DNA from: Symbiodinium natans
Taxonomy: Eukaryota > Sar > Dinophyceae > Suessiales > Symbiodiniaceae
Direction of reading: 5' to 3'
DNA length: 64,000 nt
Assembly: GCA_905221605.1 (NCBI GenBank)
Contig: CAJNDS010000391.1
Location: forward strand, 516,930-580,929
The notes under the pieces are model-generated. The model was not told the origin of the DNA, searched no databases, and was given only the letters and a program-made list of their open reading frames with translations. Shown in pieces: positions 34,366-44,039 of this stretch (position 1 is its first letter; the number at the start of each line of letters is the position of its first letter). Position numbers and translations under genes: made by a program.

Positions 34366-34597
34366 ACTGCATCCGATAGCGGAGTCGTTGCAGAAATACT
34401 TGTGACCGTCTGGCTCGAAGCGCAAAGCTTTATCATGTTGATGTGGATTGATGGTGGATAAATCAGTTCGCGCTTGTAAAAAAAAGGTTGTGGCTGTCCC
34501 AGGGTCTGATGGCATGTGAAACACAGGCGTGATCGGATCGCGACAAAGAACTGCTCCGACTATGCGTCCCATGAGACCAGTCCATCCTCCTTCAAGA
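34366..34597 (-). CDS. Exon: N-terminal part of the PD-(D/E)XK nuclease
   Basis: Reads LEGGWTGLMGRIV... to RFEPDGHKYFCNDSAIGCS. The 'H-K-Y-F...S-A-I' segment is the beta-hairpin that precedes SVTGLL in RecB/Cas4-like nucleases, so it belongs to the protein encoded by the long exon to its left. The frame has a stop upstream and needs a further exon. Within-frame Met at 34572 is a possible alternative start for a shorter protein. Confidence 0.65.
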
Positions 34598-34633
34598 CTA
34601 TAATTAAACTAATAAGCGAAGGCGACAGTATAC

Positions 34634-34782
34634 AACGCAACGAATGTGTTAAGACAATCTGGATCATTGCAACACTGTCCTTCTCCGTAAACAGAAGCTT
34701 CAACGTCCATCGCCAGGCTCTCCGCATCGTCCGACGCACCCCCAAGGAAGTCATCTGCTAAGGCTTCCGCCGCCAAGGCATC
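34634..34782 (-). CDS. Acidic linker exon
   Basis: Reads DALAAEALADDFLGGASDDA... to GQCCNDPDCLNTFVA: very acidic, with a CC...C cluster near its end. It joins in phase upstream to the zinc protein via a GT-AG intron at 34783-34911 (129 nt, polypyrimidine-poor but with CACGCAG acceptor), and downstream through a possible but very short (36-nt) GT-AG intron at 34598-34633. No domain was recognised; likely a flexible linker. Confidence 0.5.
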
Positions 34783-34893
34783 CTGCGTGTGTTTTTTTAT
34801 TCAACAGCATGAATACTCGCGGCTAGTTCACATTGTTGTTGTTTTTTTTATGCTTGTTTGCTAAAGAATGAACAAAACATAAACTGTTTTAAG

Positions 34894-36507
34894 TTAAGAC
34901 GAAGCATCAACATGATCATTGCCGTATTGCTTGGAACGTCGTTCTTGCTCTATGGCCAAGAATAAATGCAGACGCAGGGCAAAGCTCAATGCAATGCTTT
35001 GCCATTCCAGTGAGTTCCCGAACTCTGCTGGATGTGGCAAACCTTCAAGAACTCTGAGTCGGCAAGAATCGAGCTTGCAAAGTTCATGCAGAAAATGAAA
35101 CAGGATAGTATTCTTGTCTTGTGCCAAGAATGCTATGATGTTTCGAGCCCTGTACATCACCTGCTCCCATTGGCGCTTGCCCACACGCAGTCTTTCCTGT
35201 GGATCAGGGAGCAAGTCGACAGCTGATGGCATGCGGTCAAACAACGCAGTGTTCTGCCTGAATATCTTGGCAACCACGCCCACGTGCTTCAAGTCAGACC
35301 ATTCGGTCCAGGCATTTGTTTTGTAATAGGCGGCTGCGTTCACGTACGGCAAGTTCTGACTGCTGCCACCAACGAAGTCCATCAACTGACTTGGACAGTT
35401 AGGACACCTTCTCGCAGGTGAATGCTGCACGTGACCCTGGCATATCCAGGTCATGCATAAAGGACACACTGCCCAGCGGGGCCTGTTGAGATTGTATTCT
35501 CTTCGACACATTGCACATTGAATCTGTGCATGCAGCTGAACCATAGAGGGCAAAGGTTTAAAAGTTGCAGCTGCGTGAGTTGTCGGAGAGGATGCGGAAA
35601 TCCACACAAACAGTTGGGCCAAGGGCGACACGCTGTCCTCGTGTCCATCCAACAGTCGAGCACGAGAAACTCCGACGTTGTCTATGGACAGTTCCAACAT
35701 GCGCTGATGCCAGATCACACTAAATTTATGTGGACGATTCGGCTGAATTTCAGCACGTCGCCCAGCGTGTGGGACTGGAGGCTGGCTGTTCATACTTGCG
35801 GAAACAGTACAGTTGTCCTGAAACACATTGTCAATGCGAAAGAAAGCGGCGGGTCTGATCACTCGCCATTGTCGGACGCCTATATACAAGCCCTTGATGT
35901 TCGCTGGCAGTGTGATTTCAAAGCTTGCGCAACCCATCAACGGCCCGTCTGACTGAAAGCTGAAGAAATTGCTGTTCGCTTGAAACTGAGGAACGTTTTC
36001 ATAGTTCCACTCCAAAAGAAATCTTTCTGGAAAGTCGTGTAGCATAGCCAGTTGACGCAGATTGAAAGTTACCATTCCTGCCGCAGTATATGCTCTTCTC
36101 ATGGCACGCAGCTTCGCCGGATCGTCGAACTCTGGGACGTTCATGGAGATCGTTTTGTTGCGCCAGTACGTTACACTTCTCACAGCCATGAACAAGTGCT
36201 TGCATGTCGCTGCAAGTGATCTCGAGTAGTCATAAGAGAAGAACATGCCTGGCAACATGCTGAGTATGTCGTCGTGGAAACTGCCTCCATGGTAATCTTC
36301 TTGTTGCTGAAACGAGCGCGATCTCCTCCATCGTGATGTCCTCAAGTTAGCCACTTGAAAAGCTTGTTGGCTTGTTTTTGACAAAGAATAACCGTTAGAA
36401 CATGTACACTCAAAGCTGCCTTGTTTGTGTAGCATCATTGACACTGGTCGTACACGCAAGCGACGCTGACACGCTGTTGCGCCGTGACCACCTGCATGTG
36501 CATGCAA
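34894..36507 (-). CDS. F-box-like / beta-sandwich / RING-like zinc protein (upstream exon of the giant gene)
   Basis: In the 537-residue frame: basic Ser-rich N-terminus; an F-box-like helix pair at about 78-120 (ILSMLPGMFFSYDYSRSLAA... CKHLF); a beta-rich segment at about 165-320 with a lectin/LamG- or SPRY-like look (FFRIDNVF, LELSIDNVGVSRARL); then a cross-brace zinc cluster with Cys331, 334, 348, 351, 356, His359, Cys368, 371, reminiscent of RING/treble-clef modules. The C-terminal half is helical. F-box plus RING-like parts hint at ubiquitin-system contact; inference only. The open frame has no ATG at its start (it follows an ATGCAG acceptor-like site), and the last codons after 34912 probably belong to an intron, since splicing to 34782 keeps frame. 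It is conserved unchanged in copy 2 as far as I can see. Confidence 0.6.
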   Translation of the reverse strand: MHAHAGGHGATACQRRLRVRPVSMMLHKQGSFECTCSNGYSLSKTSQQAFQVANLRTSRWRRSRSFQQQEDYHGGSFHDDILSMLPGMFFSYDYSRSLAATCKHLFMAVRSVTYWRNKTISMNVPEFDDPAKLRAMRRAYTAAGMVTFNLRQLAMLHDFPERFLLEWNYENVPQFQANSNFFSFQSDGPLMGCASFEITLPANIKGLYIGVRQWRVIRPAAFFRIDNVFQDNCTVSASMNSQPPVPHAGRRAEIQPNRPHKFSVIWHQRMLELSIDNVGVSRARLLDGHEDSVSPLAQLFVWISASSPTTHAAATFKPLPSMVQLHAQIQCAMCRREYNLNRPRWAVCPLCMTWICQGHVQHSPARRCPNCPSQLMDFVGGSSQNLPYVNAAAYYKTNAWTEWSDLKHVGVVAKIFRQNTALFDRMPSAVDLLPDPQERLRVGKRQWEQVMYRARNIIAFLAQDKNTILFHFLHELCKLDSCRLRVLEGLPHPAEFGNSLEWQSIALSFALRLHLFLAIEQERRSKQYGNDHVDASS

Positions 36508-36708
36508 CCATATGTCTCACAGCAACTTGTATTTAAAACAACACTGTAGCGAACAACGACTTCAGTTTGATGTCGCGACGGATTCTACCTGCGTGAAGCT
36601 ATGGAGGCACGCCTGCGTACGTTGAGCTTCTCAGTTTCCGGCGAAGAAGACGCAGCAGTCTCGTCGTCAAAGCACCTCGCAGCGGACACAGCATCGAGCA
36701 CGGTATGT

Positions 36709-36997
36709 TTAACTTGCCTCTGAAGAGTCACACTGCCTTTGCCTGGTGGAGTAGATGTACTCCTTCAGCATGTTCCGGGCATCGTCCACATTGTCCGACC
36801 AGAAAATCCATTTGAGCTCGGGGTAGTACAAAAAAACACCCGGAACCTGCCCGCGAAATCCCATCGTTTCCAGAAGTGGATGCTGCGAGAGAAGTTCGCG
36901 CTCAGTAAGGCAATTGGACTGCGCACGACTGTGGAACTCAAATTCCACACTCGCGCTATCCGCTCGTCTACGCACGACTGAATGCAAACCGTTTCGC
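36709..36997 (-). pseudogene. Exon-like frame, broken in this copy
   Basis: Reads HSVVRRRADSAS... to NMLKEYIYSTRQ; intact for 126 residues in copy 2 (53186-53566). Copy 1 lacks two bases (GC) near 36995, which shifts the frame. No known domain; the GVFLYYPELKWIFW segment is hydrophobic and aromatic. Probably an exon of the giant gene lying between the cysteine-rich N-terminus and the F-box-like exon. Confidence 0.45.
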
Positions 36998-37116
36998 CAC
37001 GCTCATCTCCAGGTGTGCTGCCGAATCCATTGGAGTGAACCGCTTCGGGATCTTATAGTTCGGAACATCCATGACCTGACGTGACACACGTTACATGCAA
37101 GATTTTATGGGCGCGT

Positions 37117-37353
37117 TCAGCGCCGCATAAGTTGCACTTGGCGGCTTTGCCTTCTTCGGTGGCGAGAAACTTTTTGTCGATGTCGCAGATCTTGCATTGT
37201 CCTTCTTGCTGCAGCACGTGTCGAAGTAAATATACTGAATGACATGTTACAAATTGCGTTCGCAGCCTGCGTTGGTGACGTTACATCGAGAAGACTGTGC
37301 ATGTTCCTGCAGATATCGAGCAGACGCCATTGAGCTTCGTCCAAGGTACACAT
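37117..37353 (-). CDS. Exon-like region with a zinc-ribbon-like motif
   Basis: Begins MCTLDEAQWRLLDICRNMHS; further on a C-x2-C...C-x2-C motif (CKICD ... CNLCG) is encoded. In copy 2 both parts are in one frame. Here five bases are missing near 37281, but that site lies in a stretch that can be read as a GT-AG intron (LLD|...|QEGQCKIC), in which case the loss is harmless. Function unknown; small zinc-binding module. Confidence 0.45.
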   Translation of the reverse strand: MCTLDEAQWRLLDICRNMHSLLDVTSPTQAANAICNMSFSIFTSTRAAARRTMQDLRHRQKVSRHRRRQSRQVQLMRR

Positions 37354-37443
37354 CTTATGGACAAGAAGATAACTATACAGAGATCATGTTCCGACTGAGC
37401 ATCAGAGACCTGATTGCTAGTCGCCGGTGTCGCAGACGAATCC

Positions 37444-37656
37444 TCAGAGAAATAGGCCTGCGATGCACAGAATGTTGCTGCGAGTACATGCTTTCAGTAC
37501 AAAAAAAGCGCTGCGAGTTCTGGCCTCCATAAAGCCGGGAATCTCGAAAACATCACGCAGAGTGTGCGGTCGCCTCACGTTTCCTTGTATCTCGCCGCCA
37601 GAGGAAATCAGGTCCCGATGAAGCATTTCCTTCATCCACCGCCTGATTCCAGCTGG
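37444..37656 (-). CDS. Exon-like continuation after an in-frame TAA
   Basis: Same frame as the 37657-38144 exon but after one TAA (37657-37659). Reads IRRWMKEMLHRDLISSGGEI... DVFEIPGFMEARTRS. Either a very short intron removes the stop or both copies carry a nonsense codon. A CTCTAACCAG sequence next to the stop resembles a branch point plus acceptor. Confidence 0.4.
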   Translation of the reverse strand, partial: PAGIRRWMKEMLHRDLISSGGEIQGNVRRPHTLRDVFEIPGFMEARTRSAFFVLKACTRSNILCIAGLFL

Positions 37657-38144
37657 TTAGAGTGTGGACACGGCCTGTTGTCTAGGCGTCGACTGAGGGA
37701 CATCGAGCAGGTGCCGCAAGAGCATCTCGCAGACAAGCGACTCAAGACCCGAACCAGGCATGTCCTTCGCGTGATTGTCGACAGTTTCCACAGCGGCGAG
37801 TTCCTTCCAGAGAAAGAGTTTAAGCGTTACAACGAAGACAATGGTAAGGACAGCCTCCAGGCGGAAAACTGCGTCAGCGCTGCTGGGATTGACGTAAATT
37901 TTGCCAGAGATGGGACAACTCTCGCAGAACGCCTGATCATCACACTGCGATTCTTGTGAGCAGGACACAATCATTGAATTACTAGCCTCCAGCTCCTCGT
38001 CAAAGAAAGCAGGCTCCCACTCGTGTCGCCGCTTTCCGAAATTAATAGAAAGCTCATCGTCAAGCCAGCGAAGAGCTATGAAGTGCCCCTGCGTGCCGAT
38101 AACGTACTCTCCAGGCTGAGTGATGATAGTCTTCTTCACGAGCA
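37657..38144 (-). CDS. Cysteine-rich N-terminal exon of the giant gene
   Basis: Reads LVKKTIITQPGEYVIGTQGHF... with CSQES-C...C-x2-C (cysteines in QCDDQAFCESC) and ends DVPQSTP... before a TAA. No domain was recognised. It joins upstream in phase to 38203-38345 across a 58-nt GA-AG intron (38145-38202, containing CTAAC), which gives the reading QLH-LLVKKT. In copy 2 the same exon has lost one base near 54310. Confidence 0.5.
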
Positions 38145-38202
38145 CTAGTGCCTTCCTTGGATTGTGGTTGTTTGCAGTGTTTTACGATAACCGTTAGTTT
38201 TC

Positions 38203-38345
38203 AGTGGAGTTGCTGAAAAGGCTGCAGGATGGCGTTGCCATCAGCCATGGCCCACAGTGGACCGTCCCGACTGTACGTCGCTTTGATCCCATGGGCATGA
38301 AAGCAGTCCACCAAGCACACGTCCTCGAACTTCTCTTTGCCTGGG
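38203..38345 (-). CDS. Second exon of the giant gene
   Basis: Reads PGKEKFEDVCLVDCFHAHG... DGPLWAMADGNAILQPFQQLH; protein-like composition with no frame break. Too short for a standard ORF call. It joins in phase to the first exon through a 66-nt GT-AG intron (38346-38411). Confidence 0.5.
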
Positions 38346-38411
38346 CTGTAAACGATATTTCTTAAAGTCAGTAGCTTGCAACGATAATGATATAGTCAAG
38401 ACTCGTGTGAC

Positions 38412-38473
38412 GCGTCGCACCACAGTATCTGATCGAGAATACGCATGATGCGCTTACGGCAAGAGTTGCGCAT
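38412..38473 (-). CDS. First exon and likely start codon of the giant gene
   Basis: ATG at 38473-38471 opens MRNSCRKRIMRILDQILWCD. An in-frame TGA lies 9 bases upstream with no AG acceptor between, so this ATG is a natural start. The GT donor at 38411-38410 continues in phase into the next exon (WCDA-PGKEKF). An upstream frame around 38520-38690 (acidic, DSQSQQD...) is an alternative 5' exon. Confidence 0.45.
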
Positions 38474-38835
38474 GGAGAATCAGTACACCTCGCCGCCGTC
38501 GTCGAGGAATGTTTAGTCGGACGTGGAATGAATTTCTTCCTGGTTGTCAGGTGATGTTTTTCTTGTGGAGTCGACGCATGTACGTCACGCAGTCCTCTCC
38601 GCGCAAAGCCTTTGTACCAAGCGTTGCGGGCCAGCGAAGTCCAGGATGGCATGTCCTGCTGCGACTGCGAATCTTCGGCATCTACATGATGTTTTGTTTG
38701 TGACTACATAATGGCCTCTGATAAAACGACTTTCTTCGTGCTGCGCCAGCTTGTACAGATTGCCTTGGCCGGCTTGGCACCTAGCGAGCAGTTGTGGCAG
38801 ATATTTTCATCGACTCGAGCGTCTTCTCGTCGCAG

Positions 38836-39460
38836 AACCCAATCTGAACTTCTGTGATTTTATTGGAATGTGTCAAGTATGCAGGATTCAAGCGTTAAAT
38901 GTAAGTCTCGAAACATGTCCTTTGCTCCAGCAAACTGAAGATCTCCTCGTCGAGCTTGTCACCTAGCAAGCACTTGCGCCAATCATTGAATTCGACTTGC
39001 TGTGTTTTGTAAGTCCAGAATCCAATCTGAACTTCTGTGATTTTATTATAATGTGTCAAGTATGCAGGATTCAAGCGTTAAATGTAAGTCTCGAAACATG
39101 CCATTTGCTCCAGCAAACTGAAGATCTCCTCGTCGAGCTTGTCACCTAGCAAGCACTTGTGCCTATCACTGAATGCAGAATCCAATCTGAACTTTTTTTT
39201 ATAATGTGTCAATTATGCAGGATTCAAGCGTTAAATGTAAGTCTCGAAACAAGTCCTTTGCTCCGGCAGATTGATGATCTCCTCGTCGAGCTTGTCACCT
39301 AGCAAGCACTTCTGCTAATCATTTAACTCGACTTCAGTGTCTTCTAAGTTTAGAATCCAATGTGAGCTTCTATGATTTTATTAAGACGTGTCAAGTATGC
39401 AATATTAAACCGTTAAATGTAAGTCTCGAAACATGTCCTTTGCTTCGGCAATCTGAAGAT
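38836..39460. repeat. Tandem array, ~160-182-bp unit, four copies
   Basis: Each copy starts AACCCAATCTGAACTTCTGTG or a variant (38836, 39018, about 39177, about 39352) and contains TTAAATGTAAGTCTCGAAACA and CTCGTCGAGCTTGTCACC. Copies diverge progressively rightward. Confidence 0.85.
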
Positions 39461-39938
39461 CTTGTCGTCGACATCGGAATTCTTCACAGCCTCAGACCTT
39501 CAGGCAAGAACTAGTACAATGAGGCAAGGCAACGATTATCACAAATGTAACTAGTAAGCTGTATTCAACAGACTGGCGTCCATAACTTCCAGGTAGATGT
39601 GTTGTTGACTGTCTGCCTTGGACGAATGACATTGCACTAGGCTTTAACATGTGGAGCACGTGACGTAACGAGGTTCGCGCTCGATGTGGATTAGCTTTTC
39701 GATGCCGGGGCTGCTGATCTGATCGGACCTGACGCAGCTGCAGTGATACACTAACAAAGATGATATCTTAAAGTCACACGTTCGCGATGAAATAACTATA
39801 GCAAAGTCACCTGAACAAGTGCCAGTGATAGATTGCCGCAATCCTCAGTTGTTTAAACAATCAACAGGTTACGTAGATACAGCGCGCGATCTCGCAATCG
39901 AGTGGATGACTCGACGTTGATGAGCCGCTGCGTCTGTA

Positions 39939-40450
39939 CCGGGCAGTCGTCACAGGCCCTGCTCATGCATGGAATACTAAGTGCGCAGAAGTAAACACGT
40001 ACTCACAGGCGAGTCTACTAGGTCAACGACTCGTCAAACGAGCTGGCCGCAGAGTCAAGAATCTCGTGATTGGTCCTGGCACACACTAACTCACACGACA
40101 TCAACGACTATTGTATAGCCGGGCAGTCGTCACAGACACTGCTCTTGCATGGAATAGTAAGTGCGCAGAAGTAAACACGTGTCACAAGCAAAGGCACAGC
40201 GAGTGTACTGGGTCAACGACTCGCTAAACGAGCTGGCCGCAGAGTCAAGAATCTCGTGATTGGTCCTGGCACGCAATAACTCACACGACATTAACTACTA
40301 TTGTATAGCGTAGTAACTTGTACGGCAGACGTACTCTCAAACAAATCTATAAGGAGCATGCTGAGTCCACAACTTGGCAGACGAGTTCGCCGTAGGATGA
40401 GGAATCTTGTGCTTAGTCCTGCGACGTACTAATTCGCACGACGCCAAAGA
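39939..40450. repeat. Tandem array, ~181-bp unit, two clear and one diverged copy
   Basis: Copies start CCGGGCAGTCGTCACAG at 39939 and 40120 and share AAGTGCGCAGAAGTAAACAC, GAGCTGGCCGCAGAGTCAAG and CGACTATTGTATAG. A third, more diverged copy runs to about 40450. Confidence 0.85.
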
Positions 40451-42315
40451 CTATTATATAGCGCAGTGTCTTTGTACGAATGCTCCTCTTCAGGCGACCT
40501 GCTGGATCGATGTACCCTGACACAAGAACTCAAATAAAGCAGGAACGAATAACTAATCAAGTTCCACAGTAAGCATGAAGCATTTGCTTTGCTTCTTCGT
40601 CGTCTGCTTTTTTTGTTCCGACCTTAGGAATTCTAAAGATTTGTGATAAGCATGCGGAGCTTCTGATTACCAGGCACGATGAGTGGCTGGTCGTCAACGA
40701 CTTTCGTAAGCACGAACCTGAGACAGCGGTTTGAAGTCAAAAATGTCTGGCATAATGCGCAAATTATCAGAGTGATCATACGACTCTGCGACTCTAAGTG
40801 CACGTATGTAAGGGCTGCACTCCTTTAAAAACTGCTTGGGCGTGATCACGGCGTCGGACTTCCTCGATAGCTTTTTTTTGAACGCAATATCTAAGTGCTA
40901 TGCCCGAGCGTTAAGAACGTCGAAGTGGCAAGGCCTATAGCACGCAGACTAGCTGAGCACTGAACACGTCGCTTCGCCAGCGAGGTACACGCACCATGCA
41001 TCCTTGATGTCTTGAACATATATATATATATATATGTGGAAGACGCAAGTATATTGCCATTAAAATCTAAGCAACCGTTGCGGGATGAAGTCTGGCCCAA
41101 GGACTCAGTCTTCAACCTCAATGCATAAAAGATTTATATTGATTGAATAGAGTACACAATTAATAGTCGTCGTAACCCTTCGTCACCGTCATCCTCACAA
41201 AGCCATGGCATAGAAGACCAGCGCATGCTTGCCGACCTTGGTCTCAAGCTAATTGTGTACTACGAAAAGTGTTTACTCAATACTGACTATGTTTGCAATG
41301 CGTCCGCGAGGCAGGTGTTGTACGGAAAGTGCCGCCTCAGCTTTTTTATTTCGGCTTGAGGTGATAATGTCACGCATTCAATAAGCATCGTATGCACGCA
41401 GGGAACAGATCCTCGCGCGATGGCCGCCGCCTCGTGTTAACAATATGCACAACATAGCGCGTGCGTGTGCGTGCCGAAAATGCGAACAAGTAGCTGAATG
41501 GAAGGTTGTTCTTTGGCACAAGCTGCTCGAGCTTTTAATGTTGCGGTCACGCAGCGATTCAAGTCATGCTCTGATATAGCTTTTCAGGAAGACATCTGAC
41601 TCGGTAAATGTTATATCATATATGTGAGCATGCCACATGAAGGCTATGCAAGTGGCAGATACATAAGAAAACAAGACGCAGCGGACAAAATAGCATGAAT
41701 TTTACGTATGTCTTCAAATAAATCGAACGACGTGGGCTCTTTGAATTTTCTGGAGGCTTTCTGAAAAGCGTCAGAGGACCTATTAGACTATAACACTTAC
41801 ATATGAATTTGAAACATTAAAGTGAATATTGAATAAAACATGTGCTTAAAAATACACATTAAAAGTACACATGTATTGAATATCTCTCCAGATAGAGGCA
41901 AATGATCATATTGCTTTCGAATGAATATACGGTTCTGCGACGCAGGTACAATAGCTTTAACAAAGGTTGTGCTTTTATTGCAATGCTGTATTTTCATGCA
42001 AGGCTTCGTCTAAGCAAGTACATGTGTTGTTTTCGCAAGAATAATTGTTACTGCGTTTAAATCTGTTGCATACTGAGTGTGTTTTGTGCTTGTTGTTAAC
42101 TTTGCATTCGTGGTGCTTCCTAAACATAAACTGTTAAATTTATCTCACCAGAGCCACAATGAAGATGAAGCACTTCGTTCGTTGTCCTCGCACATCACGC
42201 AATGCAGTTGCCGATTCACTCACAAGCGTGGCTTCAGCAAATCCGCCAAAAACCTCAATGTGCTTCTAATTCTTACGCGAGTTGTGTACAACTACTTTCA
42301 TGTTTTTTTTTGCGT

Positions 42316-43090
42316 GAATCACATGTTGCAATTGGGGTTGCTCATAGCTGCAGTCTGAGTCACGCTCACCTCTCCTTCTCGAACACGTAGCAGTTCTTGC
42401 CTGCTGAATCACACAGTAGGCGACGTGAGCTGTAGTTCATTGCGTGCTTTAATCTTCAGCTTGCGAGCGGCAGGAAGAGTGCAGACTCGCTTTTAGCTCA
42501 TGGACAAGCTTTTAGGACTCGAGTCAGGCAGCCGACTGTCCTGAATCACATGCTGCAATTAGGGGTTGCTCATAGCTGCAGTCTGAGTCACGCTCACCTC
42601 TCCTTCTCGAACACGTAGCAGTTCTTGCCTGCTGAATCACACAGTAGGCGACGTGAGCTGTAGTTCACTGTGTGCTTTAATCTTCAGCTTGCGAGCGGCA
42701 GGAAGAGTGCAGACTCGCTTTTAGCTCATGAACAAGCTTCTAGGACTCGAGTCAGGCAGCCGACTGTCCTGAATCACATCCTGCAATTGGGGTTGCTCAT
42801 AGCTGCAGTCTGAGTCACGCTCACCTCTCCTTCTCGAACACGTAGCAGTTCTTGCCTGTTAAATCACACAGTAGGCGACGTGAGCTGTAGTTCACTGCGT
42901 GCTTTAATCTTCAGCTTGCGAGCGGCAGGAAGAGTGCAGACTCGCTTTTAGCTCATGAACAAGCTTCTAGGACTCGAGTCAGGCAGCCGACTGTCCTGAA
43001 TCACATTCTGCAATTGGGGTTGCTCGTAGCTGCAGTCTGAGTCACGCTCACCTCTCCTTCTCGAACACGTAGCAGTTCTTGCCTGTTAAA
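42316..43090. repeat. Tandem array, 227-bp unit, three full copies and a partial
   Basis: Unit starts at 42316, 42543, 42771 and 42998 (period 227-228). On the minus strand every unit carries a short frame ending GKNCYVFEKER-stop, which in this copy is fused to the zinc-protein gene at 43048. Two sequence variants differ at GCTGAATC versus GTTAAATC. Confidence 0.92.
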
Positions 43091-43722
43091 TCACACAGTA
43101 ACTGTCCTTTGGCTGGCACTTTGCGCTGCCGCCACTCGCAGGTAGGCTTGTGGGTAGCCGTTGCCCTTTCAAATCCACGAAGCAGCTGGTCACACGCGGC
43201 GCAATACTTGGGATGATTTCTGTCACTAAATCCTGGGTAAAAAATGCCCTCTGCATTTTGAACGCGTTTGCTGTTAGGTGCCTTAGGCACAGGTGCAGCA
43301 CGGGGCTTTCTTAGGGGTGGTGGTTTAGGCACAATCGCCTTCGGCGGATGTGCGGGGGAGCTCTTAGCCTTTGCCTTCGCAGGTGGCGCTAAGGGCTCGC
43401 GGGGCGCGGGCGAGGTCGTGGCCTTTGCTTCAGGCGCAGGAACTGCAGCGTCAATGGCTGCTTCGTCCGCTGAACAACTACTGCTAGACTCATCCGATGA
43501 CGAGGCTCCAAAGTCGCTCAGCGAAGACAGCTCGGACTCGCTGGGGGCCTGGAAACCGGCATCAGTTACCTTAGCCCTTGCTGCAGCAGTCTTCCGCTTC
43601 GCCTTGTTGAAACGCTTAAGCCAGCGCTGCCATACCGTCCGCATCTCCGCTTTGATTGCCCTGGCATTTGCCTTAGTTTTCTTGTGTCGTTGGACGAGAA
43701 CCTCGCGGCATGGCTTGGCCAT
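43048..43722 (-). CDS. Basic/acidic/proline-rich protein with CCHC-like zinc motif (second gene of the unit)
   Basis: Function unknown. ATG at 43722-43720 opens MAKPCREVLVQRHKK. Residues to about 55 are strongly basic and helical, then a Ser/Asp/Glu tract (about 68-90), a Pro/Ala/Lys-rich linker (about 95-150), and a C-terminal YCAACDQ...HKPTCEW motif (C-x2-C-x17-H-x4-C) that should bind zinc. Overall it resembles a small nucleic-acid-binding accessory protein. The last 17 residues (LLCDLTGKNCYVFEKER) come from the 227-bp tandem array, so the C-terminus differs from copy 2, which stops 14 residues earlier. It lies on the same strand as the giant gene, about 4.6 kb upstream of its start. Confidence 0.6.
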   Translation of the reverse strand: MAKPCREVLVQRHKKTKANARAIKAEMRTVWQRWLKRFNKAKRKTAAARAKVTDAGFQAPSESELSSLSDFGASSSDESSSSCSADEAAIDAAVPAPEAKATTSPAPREPLAPPAKAKAKSSPAHPPKAIVPKPPPLRKPRAAPVPKAPNSKRVQNAEGIFYPGFSDRNHPKYCAACDQLLRGFERATATHKPTCEWRQRKVPAKGQLLCDLTGKNCYVFEKER

Positions 43723-44039
43723 TCTGGGCGCGGTCAAAGGTTCAAAGCTTCCCTACTGCTAAACAGCTTGAGTGTAGTTGTGTCGTGGTTCACGCAGAAG
43801 TCACATTCACCAGCTGTCGATGCGATACTGCAAGTTTATACTCAAGTGCAGGTGTATTTGAAAGCATCTGCCTCCGCCAAGCCGAAGCGCATGTTGTTCG
43901 CATAGTATAGCGTGGACCTTCTTGCTCTGAAAGCGGAATGATTTCGTATACCGGGTGGACTGAGTGTTTCCGATATTTAGTTTTCAAGAAATTTCTCTAC
44001 AAGCAAACTTCAGAACTCCTTGGTGACTACCCTTTTCCA

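Larger units (their letters stand above)
38474..42315. other. Noncoding part of the unit between its two genes
   Basis: Apart from the tandem arrays listed separately, I see no protein-like frame. There is a TA run at about 41020-41034, T/A-rich stretches near 41780-42060, and unique sequence shared base for base with copy 2 apart from scattered changes. It may hold promoters or replication/end-recognition sites. Confidence 0.5.
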
